Origin: Anniella stebbinsi
Lineage: Eukaryota; Chordata; Lepidosauria; Squamata; Anniellidae
Reading direction: 5' to 3'
Length of the DNA stretch: 64,000 bases
NCBI GenBank assembly: GCA_029215795.1
Contig: JARDYH010000003.1
Coordinates: 68,456,109-68,520,108, forward strand
Shown piece by piece: positions 21,368 to 31,366 of this stretch; the first letter of the stretch is position 1; each line of letters begins with the position of its first letter. Both the position numbers and the translations under genes were made by a program. Below the pieces are notes generated by a model. It saw only the letters and a program-made list of their open reading frames with translations. It was not told where the DNA came from and searched no databases.

Positions 21368-22020
21368 CCACTGCTGAACAGCTGTAAAGCAGCAGGTGGT
21401 GTGTGTGTGTGTGTGTGTGTGTGGAGAGTGCAGGCTGTAGCAGAGAAGTGCTATGTTGGAGGGAGAGGGTGCCTAGCCCTTCCCCAGCTTCCCTGCAGAT
21501 CCATCTCCCTTCTGCTTCCCTCTCCAATGCATCCAACACATGTCTGGCACTCCACCTGGGGACTATCTTCATGGCGCCAAGTTGGTGCCACCTCCCTCCA
21601 AAACCCTGCAATTTTGCTCCCCTGTGGTGGTGTCAGGTAATGCTGATGCCAAGGAGGGGGCGTGGGGGTTCCGGCGGCCATCCAGGCACCAGAGGGGCCC
21701 CCCCATTCTCTTCGTGGTGGAAGGCGACCAATCGCCAGTCGCCTCTCACCAGAGACCCCCCCCCCCCCGATTGGGCCCAGAGCAACATCAGACGGCGGAA
21801 GAGCTGTACTGACCTCGCTCCCATTGAAAAAGTCGCATCACAGATTCGCACGCATCACGGGGCTTTCCCCATGTATAGATGCCCTCCTGGAAAAAGCCAC
21901 AGGGGAGGGAGAGAAGGGATCTGTTTCTGGGAAAAAGCTGAGGGCAGAAGAAAATGGGTGCCTATCATTTCTCCACTGAAAATTAACTCCCTCCCCCAAC
22001 CACTTTGCAGCTGTTCAGTG
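21368..22020. repeat. GC-rich repeat with inverted termini
   Basis: CTGCTGAACAGCTGTAAAG near 21371 and CTTTGCAGCTGTTCAGTG at 22003-22020 are inverted partners, suggesting a ~650-bp DNA element. Interior includes a (GT)n tract (21399-21421), a C run (21758-21767) and GGTGGAAGGCGACCAATCG. Similar GC-rich blocks lie at 47490-48005 and 48600-49085. Frames up to 221 codons here are compositional and lack any domain. Confidence 0.5.
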
Positions 22021-22799
22021 ATGACCTGGATTCCTGGACTCAAGCAGTCAAGACTTGACATTTTGTAGAAAGATGCACTAAAATTCATTCATTATTTGTG
22101 GGGGACTAATGACTCTAGAAGAAAACAACAATCCAGCTCTTATAAATGTTACATTTGAAATTTGTTTCTTAATTTGGTCAGGTCATTGTTATTTTTTTAA
22201 CAACGTGCTTTTCCATTCCCCCATCGAGCAAGTAGTTTGGGGAATGATGGTATTATGCAATGCTGATGAAAGCAATCTCAGATATAAGGGAAGGAATCCA
22301 TATCTCTGTTAGGAAAAGCAACATATTAAATAGCCTTGCAACCGCCACACTGTGTGATGTGACATTTCTACAAGGAACTCATTTGTAGGAAAATGAAGCA
22401 CAGGCACTCAGAAGAGCCCGAGAAGAATTAAGCTATTGTGCTTTCATGTGATTTGAAAAGCTGATGATTTGTTACTCTTATCTACAGAAAAATATCCTTC
22501 AATAAAACCAAAGATGAGAAAAATAGAGAGGCTAGATATATTGTGATAGGCCTGTCTTCTTAATTCTTCTCCTATTATTTTAAGTAACATGTATTGTTCT
22601 TCCTGCTTCTTGCTAATCTCCTTGGAAAATTACCCACGAGTCTAGCTGGTTTAAAAAAAGAAAGAAAGAGGGGAAAAAAGAAAGTCAGACAAAGACAGGA
22701 GCACACTGAGGAGGAAATAGCAATCATGTGCCCACTTTCTGTTTTCAAAGGAGCCATTCTTAGAGTTAGGGATTGAACACTAGGAGTATCTTTACACTA
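22021..22799. other. AT-rich unassigned stretch
   Basis: No recognised repeat or gene. Confidence 0.4.
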
Positions 22800-23090
22800 C
22801 CATTACCATTTTTTCTTCTTCTGGGCGCCTTTCCATGTTGACTATGGCGACCATGTGATTTGTAACTGAAAACTTCCCGTCTTGGGAATGCTTCATAAAA
22901 TTAAATGAAACAGTGCCATCTAGTGGCGGAATTAATCCAGCAATTATTTTAAATAGTGCATTATCTCTGATCTATTAAAAATGCAATTACCAGGGGAAGG
23001 TGTGGGAGATGTCCTGGAGGTTGACGGCATCCTGTAAAGGACCCACAAACTTCCATGAGTGGCCAATCATGAGCATGCAATGAATCACTC
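22800..23090 (+). repeat. Dispersed repeat (TATAAAGGACCCACAAAC family), copy 1
   Basis: Shares in order ACTGAAAACTTCC, CATCTAGTGGC, GGAGGTTGACGGCATCC, TAAAGGACCCACAAAC and GAGTGGCCAATCATG with 34570-34865. Roughly 270 bp, non-coding, no visible TIR. I do not recognise it as a catalogued family. Confidence 0.6.
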
Positions 23091-23252
23091 ATGTAGAGAA
23101 GCTCTAAAAGACCCAGAATCTCTATGGGGGAGTGGTGGACAGGAGGAGAAGGAAAGATGGATCTACTCACTATTTGAAAAGCAACTCTATCAAATGGACA
23201 AAGCTCTTGTTGCAAAAATAGTAGATTCAGTTATCTTATTTCATACACAGAG

Positions 23253-23345
23253 ACATATTTATTTATTTATTTATTTTATTATTACAACTATAGAATTAAA
23301 AATAAATACTCAGTATTGACTCAGTATAAAGCAGCTTCTGATGTT
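23253..23345 (+). repeat. (TTTA)n tract and SINE 3' end scrap
   Basis: A TTTA tract at 23256-23280 followed by GACTCAGTATAAAGCAGCTT at 23319-23338, which matches the 3' end of the tRNA-headed SINE at 35601-36229 in opposite orientation. Confidence 0.4.
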
Positions 23346-23768
23346 CTGAGGTTTAGCCCTGGTCTCTGGGAAACTGCTTTTAGGAGGAAATTGTGTGTTG
23401 TTTTGTTTTCGATGCTTTTGTTGTACCACAAAAGGTGCCAAGAAAAGCCAGAACTAACTCCCAGCACTGGTACAATACACTTGTGTACATTTTGGTGTGA
23501 CTGTTGCAGGTAAGTATTGCATAGCATCCATGCCAAGTAATGCACTTTCTTTTCCCCATGTTTTTACTTTTTCAAAATTCTTTTTTAAGCTTATGGAAGA
23601 ATAATACTTAGGAATTATTCCTATATTCCTACTTAAGGAGCCATAGAATACTCCAGTTTCCTGGATCCGAAGTCAGAGATACCCACACTGGCTGCCTCCC
23701 TGAGGTCAGAAAAGGAACCTTCAAGAGAGAGTAAATAGGGCATTCAGTGGGCAGGGAGGTGAGGGGGC
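23346..23768. other. Unassigned stretch
   Basis: No recognised features. Confidence 0.35.
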
Positions 23769-23809
23769 CTGGAGAGGCCAGGATATGAGCTATCCTGAGG
23801 CCTCTCCAG
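23769..23809. repeat. Long hairpin (inverted repeat)
   Basis: CTGGAGAGGCC + AGGATA, a short loop, then TATCCT and GGCCTCTCCAG: a 17-bp stem broken only by two extra bases. Probably the centre of a decayed palindromic element. Confidence 0.7.
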
Positions 23810-24954
23810 CCTCCTTCCTGCACCTCCAAAGCACCTCAGATAGAAAGCAAAAAAAGCCCATCTGGCTAAAATGCAGAGTGGGAGGGGCCTCCACTGCACC
23901 TCCTACCTTGCATTTGGATGAATGTGAGCCTCTGATTTCAGAGGCTTACAATCACAAAGGGCAGATGTGCCCTTAATCTATTTCTGTAGCTCAAAGCAGC
24001 TCACAATGTTACTATTTACATGTCTTCTTATGCAACCTTTTATAAAGAAAATGACCCATACATCACACCCATTAGCATTACCCTATTGTTCAAGTATATT
24101 TCACTTTAAAAAGAAAAATAAGTTTCTCCTACAAATGAAATTGACTAGGCTTACTAACTAGAAGCTACTTGTGGTCCAGTCAATTTCACTATTCCATTCT
24201 CCTGTATGGACTAGAAGAAACAATTAAAATAAGGACAGATATGAAAAGGCATTTCCCTCCTGTACTGAGACTACTCCTATTAGTTATTAGATTTGTACGG
24301 TTATCAAGCTACCAATGCTAGACTGGGACCAATGCTATGATAATGTTATGGGGAAAGCCATTCCTCCTGGGGCCCCTCAGAAATGGTTGTATGTGCTGAT
24401 CATAGCTTTAATGTTCTTCTCATCCTGACCTTGACCCCCAGCGCTGTCTTGTCAGATCTTAGGGGTAAGTCATGTGTCATGTTTTCCTCCCATACTCTTC
24501 GTTTTTAACTTAGATATTGCTATTCCAGATTAATATAATTAGCTACATGAATAAACAAATAATTGTGATTTTTTTTAAAAAAACTTACTTTTATGATCAT
24601 ACTGCTTTTTAGTTCTTGTGACTGAGTGAATAATGTTTTATTGTTACAGCCATTGGTTACTACAAGACATGTTCTTGTGCCTGTTCTGATTGTTCTGATT
24701 TGTTACATTTATATTGTAATTACTTTTGCAGTTTTTAATGTAAATTGCTATAGGAGTTTTTAATTGAACGGTGCTGCAAAAATATTTACAATAAACAAAT
24801 AAATACATAATTAATGCACCAAATAGGTTGCATGTTCCATATTTGATATATACATTTTCCATCTTGTTGCTATACATTCATTTTAAAAATACAGGATAAT
24901 AGTGGATAATATCATTCTACAATATGTATAAGATGTAGAGTTCAGATGCAGGAT
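23810..24954. other. Unassigned; possible LINE tail near 24600-24810
   Basis: 24600-24810 is AT-rich, ending ACAATAAACAAATAAATAC, like a LINE 3' UTR; family not recognised. The rest is blank to me. Confidence 0.35.
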
Positions 24955-25078
24955 TGCAATTTGTAGCAATGCAGCTGAGCAGGGGTTGGATGGGTTCCTA
25001 TCCGAGATGCTGTAGTAGTGAATTTCCTGTATTGGCAGTGTGTTGGCCTCTGAGGTTCCTTCCAACTCGTGTCAAGGT
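24955..25078 (+). repeat. CR1 LINE 3' end
   Basis: Degenerate plus-strand CR1 3' sequence: GAGCAGGGGTTGGATGGG, TTGGCCTCTGAGGTTCCTTC, ending CAACTCGTGTC. The 8-bp terminal repeat is lost. Confidence 0.65.
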
Positions 25079-25351
25079 TACCTAAAATTGTTAAACCATG
25101 GAGATTGGAAGCAAGAAAAACTGATCTACCGTGCCCTGCACTATTATTATGACTGCCATCCAATTCAAGAACTCTTAGCTTCTGACAGACACAAAAACAA
25201 ACAAAACTTTTTGCAATTTTCCAGAAGATGTGATCCCCCATTAGCCAGTCTGTGAGCATTTTCGCAACAGATCACACTCCAATCTCAGTGGTAATATATC
25301 AACTTTCTCTTTTACCTCCTCAAAGCCAACCTTTTCTCTGAAACTCTCGGG
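25079..25351. other. Unassigned stretch
   Basis: No recognised features. Confidence 0.3.
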
Positions 25352-25430
25352 CTGTAATCCTTTACCCAGTTACCTGGGGGTAAGCACCATATAACTAAAC
25401 CGGTCTTACTTCTTAGTAGTATTGTGTATA
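25352..25430. repeat. Short palindromic repeat (AAGTAAGYCCCATTG type), decayed
   Basis: GGGCTGTAATCCTTTACCCA, TTACCTGGGGGTAAGCACC and inverted TCTTACTTCTTAGTAG. Confidence 0.5.
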
Positions 25431-25865
25431 GAGAGTTTCATGGTAAGAGAACCTGTCCTTTTATTATTGGTGAATGATAGGATTGAGAAAAGACAGAAAA
25501 GTGAACATGGCTACAAGGTTTTCATTTTCATTGACTGGAGGAACACCAGGCTGCCTCCAGAACAGATCACTGAAATGAGTATGCACAAAAAACCCAAGAA
25601 CAGAAGATGTACGGGATGAATTATTTACCAATAATGTATCCATGGTTATAACCAACTGAATGGTTCAGCTAGGTAATTTTAGGCCCTGGACTTAACGGTT
25701 TTATGGCCCCCCCTCTTTAGATGGTACTGTGTATCATTTCACATTTCACAGCATTCACATTTCTCTTCTCCATTTCCTCCCTTGTTCAACTGCCATTCTA
25801 CTTTTAAAACTACTTCTACATTCCTGATTTCTTAAAAGAACAAGTAAAATTGTTTGCCAATTCTG
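25431..25865. other. Unassigned stretch
   Basis: No recognised features. Confidence 0.35.
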
Positions 25866-25933
25866 AAAAGCAAATGGTTATAGGAATTGTAGTTCAAAAC
25901 ATCTGGAGGGCACCAGGTTGCCTATCCCTGTTA
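25866..25933. repeat. Half of a palindromic hAT-type MITE
   Basis: Right half only: ATAGGAATTGTAGTTCAAAA, ACATCTGGAGGGCACCAGG, TTGCCTATCCCTG. Confidence 0.6.
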
Positions 25934-26047
25934 TATAGGAATGGCAACGACTTGCCTCAGGTGGCAAAACCAAGAACAAAACCACAAGCCAGCTGTGATC
26001 ACTATATGCAATGGCTGCCTACCAAACTACAGTGAATAACCTATGAC

Positions 26048-26591
26048 AGTAGACCTGTTCAGATGTAATGATAAGCCATGGTGGTTAGCATTTTTTAGTG
26101 AACCATGTTGGCTTAGTGTGTTGGGTGTTTAAAGTAGCCGACCACGAGGGCTACTTTAAACACCCTGGGAAACCAACCTCTGCAGTGGTGCTAAGGGACT
26201 CCAGGGTGGCTTACCATGTCATCTCTTGGGCTCCCCATGGTTAAAAATGGCCATTCCATGAAAAAAATGTGGTGACCATAGAGATGGCCTCCTAGAGCAG
26301 CCGCAACTTCCAGTTATGCTCCAGCTGGCGCAGACTTTCTCTATGGTTGAGATCACTACACACCAGCTACAGTATCTGGCGTGACCTGATTCCCGCCGCA
26401 GTGGCCGGTGGGATATGCAGCCACAGCAGTGGGAGGATGACAGACAAGCCACCTAGCAGGGAGAAGTCAGGGAACTACACGGTGCTGTGTGGTTCTGCTG
26501 TTGTATGATGGGCTTGCATGTCAGAGTTTCGTTAACTCTCCCCACTCTTCCCCTAACCACCACCCTCCCCATGTGCATGTGAACAGGCCCA
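26048..26591. repeat. MITE-like element (CCTGTTCAGATG termini) with internal hairpin
   Basis: AGACCTGTTCAGATGTAATG at the left and GCATGTGAACAGGCCC at the right are inverted partners, as at 15591. A perfect 17-bp-stem hairpin lies at 26123-26165 (arm GGGTGTTTAAAGTAGCC, 9-nt loop). The interior at 26280-26460 is more GC-rich. Confidence 0.55.
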
Positions 26592-26936
26592 GTGTAACTA
26601 CTATTGGTTATATCTATTATAAACAACTCACATTCATTGTGTTATCTCAAGAACAGCTGCTTCCTATTTTTACCATGTTGCATTTTTCACACCTTCCAGC
26701 TGAGTGTTAAAGCCCATTACACATATTCATAATATTGGTACAGTACTGCAGCCAATTAGATCTATGAGGGGGAAAACACACTTATGTTATTTAACCATTC
26801 ATTAACCACATGAATCTGACTTCTAGGTAGATCTCCTTTGGATCCCAAATCTCACTTCAGCCTTCCTCAAAAGTCAACTTTATATCCTCCTTTCTGACAT
26901 GATGATCGCTTTGTGGTTAAGATATGAGTGTTGTAA
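26592..26936. other. Unassigned stretch
   Basis: No recognised features. Confidence 0.35.
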
Positions 26937-27187
26937 TAGGCTGACCATATGAAAAGGAGGACAGGGCTCATGTAACTTTAACAGTTGTAGAGAAAAGGGA
27001 ATTTCAGCCAGTGCCATTTGTATGCAATTAGTTCCCGGTGAAATTCCCTCTTCATCACAACTGTTAAAGTTGCAGGCACTATACCAGAGTGACCATATAC
27101 AAAAGAAGGCAGGGCCCTTGCAACTTTAACTGTTGTGATGAAGAGGGAATTTCACCAGGAACTAATTGCATACAAATGACACTGGTT

Positions 27188-27202
27188 GAAATTCCCTTTT
27201 CT
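27188..27202. repeat. L1 target-site duplication, 3' side
   Basis: GAAATTCCCTTTTCT here and at 32967-32981 are identical (15 bp). On the L1 strand the 5' junction reads AG/AAAA-like, compatible with L1 endonuclease cleavage at TT/AAAA-type sites. Confidence 0.95.
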
Positions 27203-27321
27203 TTTTTTTTTTTTTTGAAATAATTTTATTAATTTCAACATAATAATAACATAAAATACATACATAATCCACGACAATCCCCCCCGTGCACCCCCACACC
27301 ATGAGACCTTCTCTTAATCTT

Positions 27322-30300
27322 TTATTCTATCCAGAAATTTATCGACTCTTTTGAAGGTGTTTGTCCCTTCCCCAATCTTAATACATATTCCAATAGGGGA
27401 CTCCATATTTCCCCAAAATCATTTTTACCGGACATTCCCCTCTTTAATTTCATTTTACAAGTCAGCATATCATTCAAAGCCATATCCCATATTTCTTTAT
27501 ACCATTCTTCTATTGTATAGCTTCCTTGTCCTTTCCAATTTTTTGCAATCATTAGTCTAACAGGTGTCAGGAGGTTGTTTATCAATTCTCTCTTATTTTT
27601 GTCCTCTTCCCCTCTATCCCATATTGCTAGTAGAGCAAGCTTCGGGTTTAATTCCACTTTACTTCCAATTATTTCACTTATTTCTTTAAATACCCTTTTC
27701 CAAAATTTTTGTACATATTCACAGCTCCACCACATATGGTAATAAGTTCCAACCTCCTGGCATCCCCTCCAACAATTTTTAGATATTTTTTTATCTATCT
27801 GGTGAAATCTAACCGGTGTTAGATACCATCTCCACAATACCTTATAAAAATTCTCCTTAATTCTGATCGATAACAATTTTAACATTCTTGCATTCCACAA
27901 CCTCTCCCAGTTGTATTCCTTAATTTCTCCATTCACATCCTCTTCCCAAACCTTTTTTATTGCTTTAAGTGAATTTTGAAACTCCTCCTCTATCAATAAT
28001 TTATATATCTCACTAGTCAACCCTTTCTTAATTTTCTTTTCTTCTTTCCTACCTTTTAACTCTATTAAATCTTCAAATCTTGTATTATTTCTACACTTGT
28101 TATTTTTCAGTTTCCATTCCTGAGTCCATTTCCCTAATTGTATACATTTAAACCATGCTGATTTTTGACCTATCAGTAGCTCTTTAATTTGCTCATTATC
28201 CTTCAAATTTTCCATCCACTTCCTTAACTTAATTATTTCCTTATCTTTCAATCTCGCTTCAATCTCCACTTTTAATACTCTTGGGAAATTCTCCACTACT
28301 ACCACTGGGGCAAGTGGTGAATCTCCTGGTATCAACTTCCCTCTAAATTTCTCCCAGATCTCCACTATATTTACCAACAAAGGGTTGTCCAGTCCCTTTA
28401 ATTCTTTCTTTTGAATTTTTTTAAAAAAAATATTTTTCAATTTATAATCTATTTCCCTAGTTTGCGTCTCCAACCACTCCAAATCTTCCTCCCCTAGAAT
28501 ACCACTTATAACATATCTTAACTGATTAGCTATATAATAATACTTAATATTTGGAAGTCCTAAACCTCCCTTCTTTTGAGCTTTATACCATAACCCTTTA
28601 TTAATCCTAGCTTTCTTATCCCCATTACAATATACATTAATTATATTTTGCCAGCTTTTCAACTCTGCATCTGATATTTTAATTGGTAACATTCTAAACA
28701 AAAAATTGATCTTAGGTAAAATCTTCATTTTAATAATTGCTATTCTACCAAACCAAGAATGTTTTAATTTCTTATATACTTCTAATTTCTCCCCTACTTG
28801 TTTTTTTAAAGCTACCAAATTAAGTTCCTCTAGCCTTTCTAAATCTCTATCGATATTAATCCCTAAGTAACGTACTATATTTTTAAGTCTAAGACCCAAC
28901 TTAACCTTACCTTCTTCCAGCTCTTCCTTATTATAATTAAATAACATCATTTCTGACTTCCCCCAATTTACTTTTAATCCCGTAATTTCTCCGAATTCTC
29001 TTAAATGTTTCTTAATCACCTCTGCACTCCCTAGGGGATCTTCTACAGTCAATAAAGTATCGTCCGCAAACATATTCATTTTAATGTTCTCTTTTCTACC
29101 TATCCCCTTCACTCTTTCATCTTCCCTTATTACATTTGCCAAAATTTCTATTACTATTGCAAATAAGATCGGTGAAAGAGGACATCCCTGCCTAGTTCCT
29201 CGGGCTAGTGTAATCTGTTGTGTTAACCCATCATTAACCATTATTTCGGCTTTATTGTTTTTATACAACTTATCCATCACTCCCATAAATTTGTCTCCAA
29301 ATCCAAATGTTTTTAATATTGTTTTAAGTGCTGGCCATTCCACACAATCAAAGGCTTTGAATATGTCCAATGCTAGCAAGCCTGCTTTTAAATTCCTTTT
29401 TTTTATAATATTAATTATATTTAATACTCTTCCCATTAAGTTAGACATTTGCCTACCCGGAATAAATCCACACTGATCTTTTTTAATATATTTACAAATA
29501 AATGTGGCCATTCTTTTTGCCAATATTGCCGTAAATATCTTTGAATCTTGATTTATTAAGGAAATTGGTCTGTATGATGCGGGATCCGTTAAGTCCTTAC
29601 CTGGTTTTGGAATTAATATAATCAGGGAGTGATCCCATGATGGCGGAGTCTTCCCCCCCTCTATTATATTATTAAATAGTTTCTTTAATCTTGGTATTAA
29701 AATTCCTTTAAAAAGCTTATAATACTCCGACCCCAATCCATCCATCCCTGGTGATTTTCCTCCTTTCAGTTTATCAATAACTCCCTCTATCTCTTTTTCA
29801 GTAACTAAACCTTCCATATAATCCCTATCCTGCTTCTGCAATTTTATTTTCCAATTCCTCTCTACATATTCCAATACCTTATCTTGCGGTCCCGACCCTG
29901 ATGTATATAATTCCCTATAAAAATCCTTAAATATATTTAATTTATCTTTCATTAAATTACAACTATTCCCTAACTTATCCTTAATTGTCCCTATCATATT
30001 CTTAGCCTTTTCTAACTGTGTGGATCTGGCCAGCATCTTTGAATTCCTATTGCTATATTCAAAAAAATCTCTTTTTAAATACAACAAATTTTTTTGTACT
30101 TGTTCTAATTCTTCTTTCTCTAATTCCTTTTTCTTAGCTTGAATTTGGGCAATTAGGCGTTTATCTTTTGTCTCCTTTAACTTATCTTCCAAACTCCTTA
30201 CCTCTTCTTCAATCTTTTTATTTTGGGCTTCCTGTTGTTTTTTTAATGTACAACTTTCCCTAATACAAATCCCTCTTACCACAGCTTTCATTGTATCCCA

Positions 30301-31158
30301 CAATATGTCCTGCCGATCATTCTCTTTTTCATTAATCTCCCATATTTCCTGCAATTCTTTCTTTATCTTCTCCATTGTATCTTTTTTATTCAGCAACCTT
30401 ACATCCAATCTCCATCTCTTCGCTTGTCTATAATTTTTTTTTGTTTCCATGTCCATTGTCATTAACGCGTGGTCAGTAACCTTGATAACTCCAATATCAC
30501 AATCTATAATTTTGGGTAACATATTTTTTGATACAAAAATATAATCTATCCTTGAATAGCTCTTAAATCTCTGTGAGTAGAAGGTATACTTCCTTTCTTC
30601 CCCTCTTATAACTCTCCACACATCCATTAATTCTTTCCCTTCCATTAATTTGCTTAACTCTGTCTTCCCCACCCTCTTAGTATCTTTTAATATGTTATCC
30701 CTATATTTCCCTATATCTAGTACCATATTAAAGTCACCTGCCATCACGATATGCTTTTTACCCACTTCTCCCAACACGTTAAATACTTCATCAATAAAAT
30801 CCATTTGTTTTCCATTTGGAGCATAAACATTCACCAATACATATTCCTCTTCTCCCAACCTGCAGAACATAATAAGAAACCTTCCGTTTTTATCTTTCTT
30901 TACACTTTGCATAGTTATACCACATGTTTTTGAAATTATTATTGCCACCCCTCTCGATTTCGAAGTTCCACATGCCTTCTCATAAACGCCCACCTCCCTC
31001 ATTCGAAGCTCATTAACTCCATCTTTGGCCTGATGAGTTTCCTGCAAAAAAATTACATCTATTTTTTTGTTCTTTAATAACATTTCAATTCTTTTTCTTT
31101 TAATTACTGTTCCTAGCCCTTTAACATTCAATGTTGCCAATCTAAGTTTATTTTCCAT
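27322..31158 (-). CDS. L1 ORF2 protein: endonuclease and reverse transcriptase
   Basis: 1,278 residues with no stop or frameshift, the usual L1 ORF2p length. It nicks target DNA and copies L1 RNA at the nick (target-primed reverse transcription), acting in an RNP with ORF1p. APE-type endonuclease about 1-240: N11, E40 in LQETH, Y112 in VNVYAPN, D142 and N144 in GDFN, D205 in SRIDYIF, D229-H230 in VTDHALM. RT about 455-775: SYRPISLIN near 529, QCGFIPGRQM at 562, D598 in LALDIFKAFD, RQGCPLSPILF near 656, the catalytic FADD at 697-700, and YLGINI near 764. C-terminal zinc knuckle: C1129, C1133, H1141, C1146. All key catalytic positions are present, so the enzyme looks functional. Start is the first Met (MENKLRLATLNVKGL), as in other L1s. 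Translation would occur from the bicistronic L1 RNA. Confidence 0.95.
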   Translation of the reverse strand: MENKLRLATLNVKGLGTVIKRKRIEMLLKNKKIDVIFLQETHQAKDGVNELRMREVGVYEKACGTSKSRGVAIIISKTCGITMQSVKKDKNGRFLIMFCRLGEEEYVLVNVYAPNGKQMDFIDEVFNVLGEVGKKHIVMAGDFNMVLDIGKYRDNILKDTKRVGKTELSKLMEGKELMDVWRVIRGEERKYTFYSQRFKSYSRIDYIFVSKNMLPKIIDCDIGVIKVTDHALMTMDMETKKNYRQAKRWRLDVRLLNKKDTMEKIKKELQEIWEINEKENDRQDILWDTMKAVVRGICIRESCTLKKQQEAQNKKIEEEVRSLEDKLKETKDKRLIAQIQAKKKELEKEELEQVQKNLLYLKRDFFEYSNRNSKMLARSTQLEKAKNMIGTIKDKLGNSCNLMKDKLNIFKDFYRELYTSGSGPQDKVLEYVERNWKIKLQKQDRDYMEGLVTEKEIEGVIDKLKGGKSPGMDGLGSEYYKLFKGILIPRLKKLFNNIIEGGKTPPSWDHSLIILIPKPGKDLTDPASYRPISLINQDSKIFTAILAKRMATFICKYIKKDQCGFIPGRQMSNLMGRVLNIINIIKKRNLKAGLLALDIFKAFDCVEWPALKTILKTFGFGDKFMGVMDKLYKNNKAEIMVNDGLTQQITLARGTRQGCPLSPILFAIVIEILANVIREDERVKGIGRKENIKMNMFADDTLLTVEDPLGSAEVIKKHLREFGEITGLKVNWGKSEMMLFNYNKEELEEGKVKLGLRLKNIVRYLGINIDRDLERLEELNLVALKKQVGEKLEVYKKLKHSWFGRIAIIKMKILPKINFLFRMLPIKISDAELKSWQNIINVYCNGDKKARINKGLWYKAQKKGGLGLPNIKYYYIANQLRYVISGILGEEDLEWLETQTREIDYKLKNIFFKKIQKKELKGLDNPLLVNIVEIWEKFRGKLIPGDSPLAPVVVVENFPRVLKVEIEARLKDKEIIKLRKWMENLKDNEQIKELLIGQKSAWFKCIQLGKWTQEWKLKNNKCRNNTRFEDLIELKGRKEEKKIKKGLTSEIYKLLIEEEFQNSLKAIKKVWEEDVNGEIKEYNWERLWNARMLKLLSIRIKENFYKVLWRWYLTPVRFHQIDKKISKNCWRGCQEVGTYYHMWWSCEYVQKFWKRVFKEISEIIGSKVELNPKLALLAIWDRGEEDKNKRELINNLLTPVRLMIAKNWKGQGSYTIEEWYKEIWDMALNDMLTCKMKLKRGMSGKNDFGEIWSPLLEYVLRLGKGQTPSKESINFWIE

Positions 31159-31209
31159 CTCTCACTTTCTCACACGTCTTTAATTCGGTCTCCCTCTGTG
31201 TAACACAAT

Positions 31210-31265
31210 CCCCCCCCTCCCTAACCCTCCCCCCCACATTCACCCCCATTTTCACCCCCCTCCTC
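31210..31265 (-). other. G-rich inter-ORF tract of L1 (G-quadruplex candidate)
   Basis: On the L1 strand, multiple G runs of 3-8 between ORF1 and ORF2 (on the plus strand CCCCCCCCTCCCTAACCC and further C runs). Four or more G3+ runs lie within 56 bases. Structure formation is inferred, not shown. Confidence 0.6.
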
Positions 31266-31366
31266 ACCAGCTTCCTGGGCATTGGTCCCAATCTTCTTAG
31301 AACTCTTAGGGGGGGGGGAACTCGGCCCAACATTCCGGGATAACGTCTACCCTCCCTCCATATCTT

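Noticed and set aside
21403..22068. 221-codon plus-strand open frame
   Set aside because: Lies in a GC-rich repeat, is full of low-complexity and overlapping frames on both strands, and has no domain, signal or splice context.
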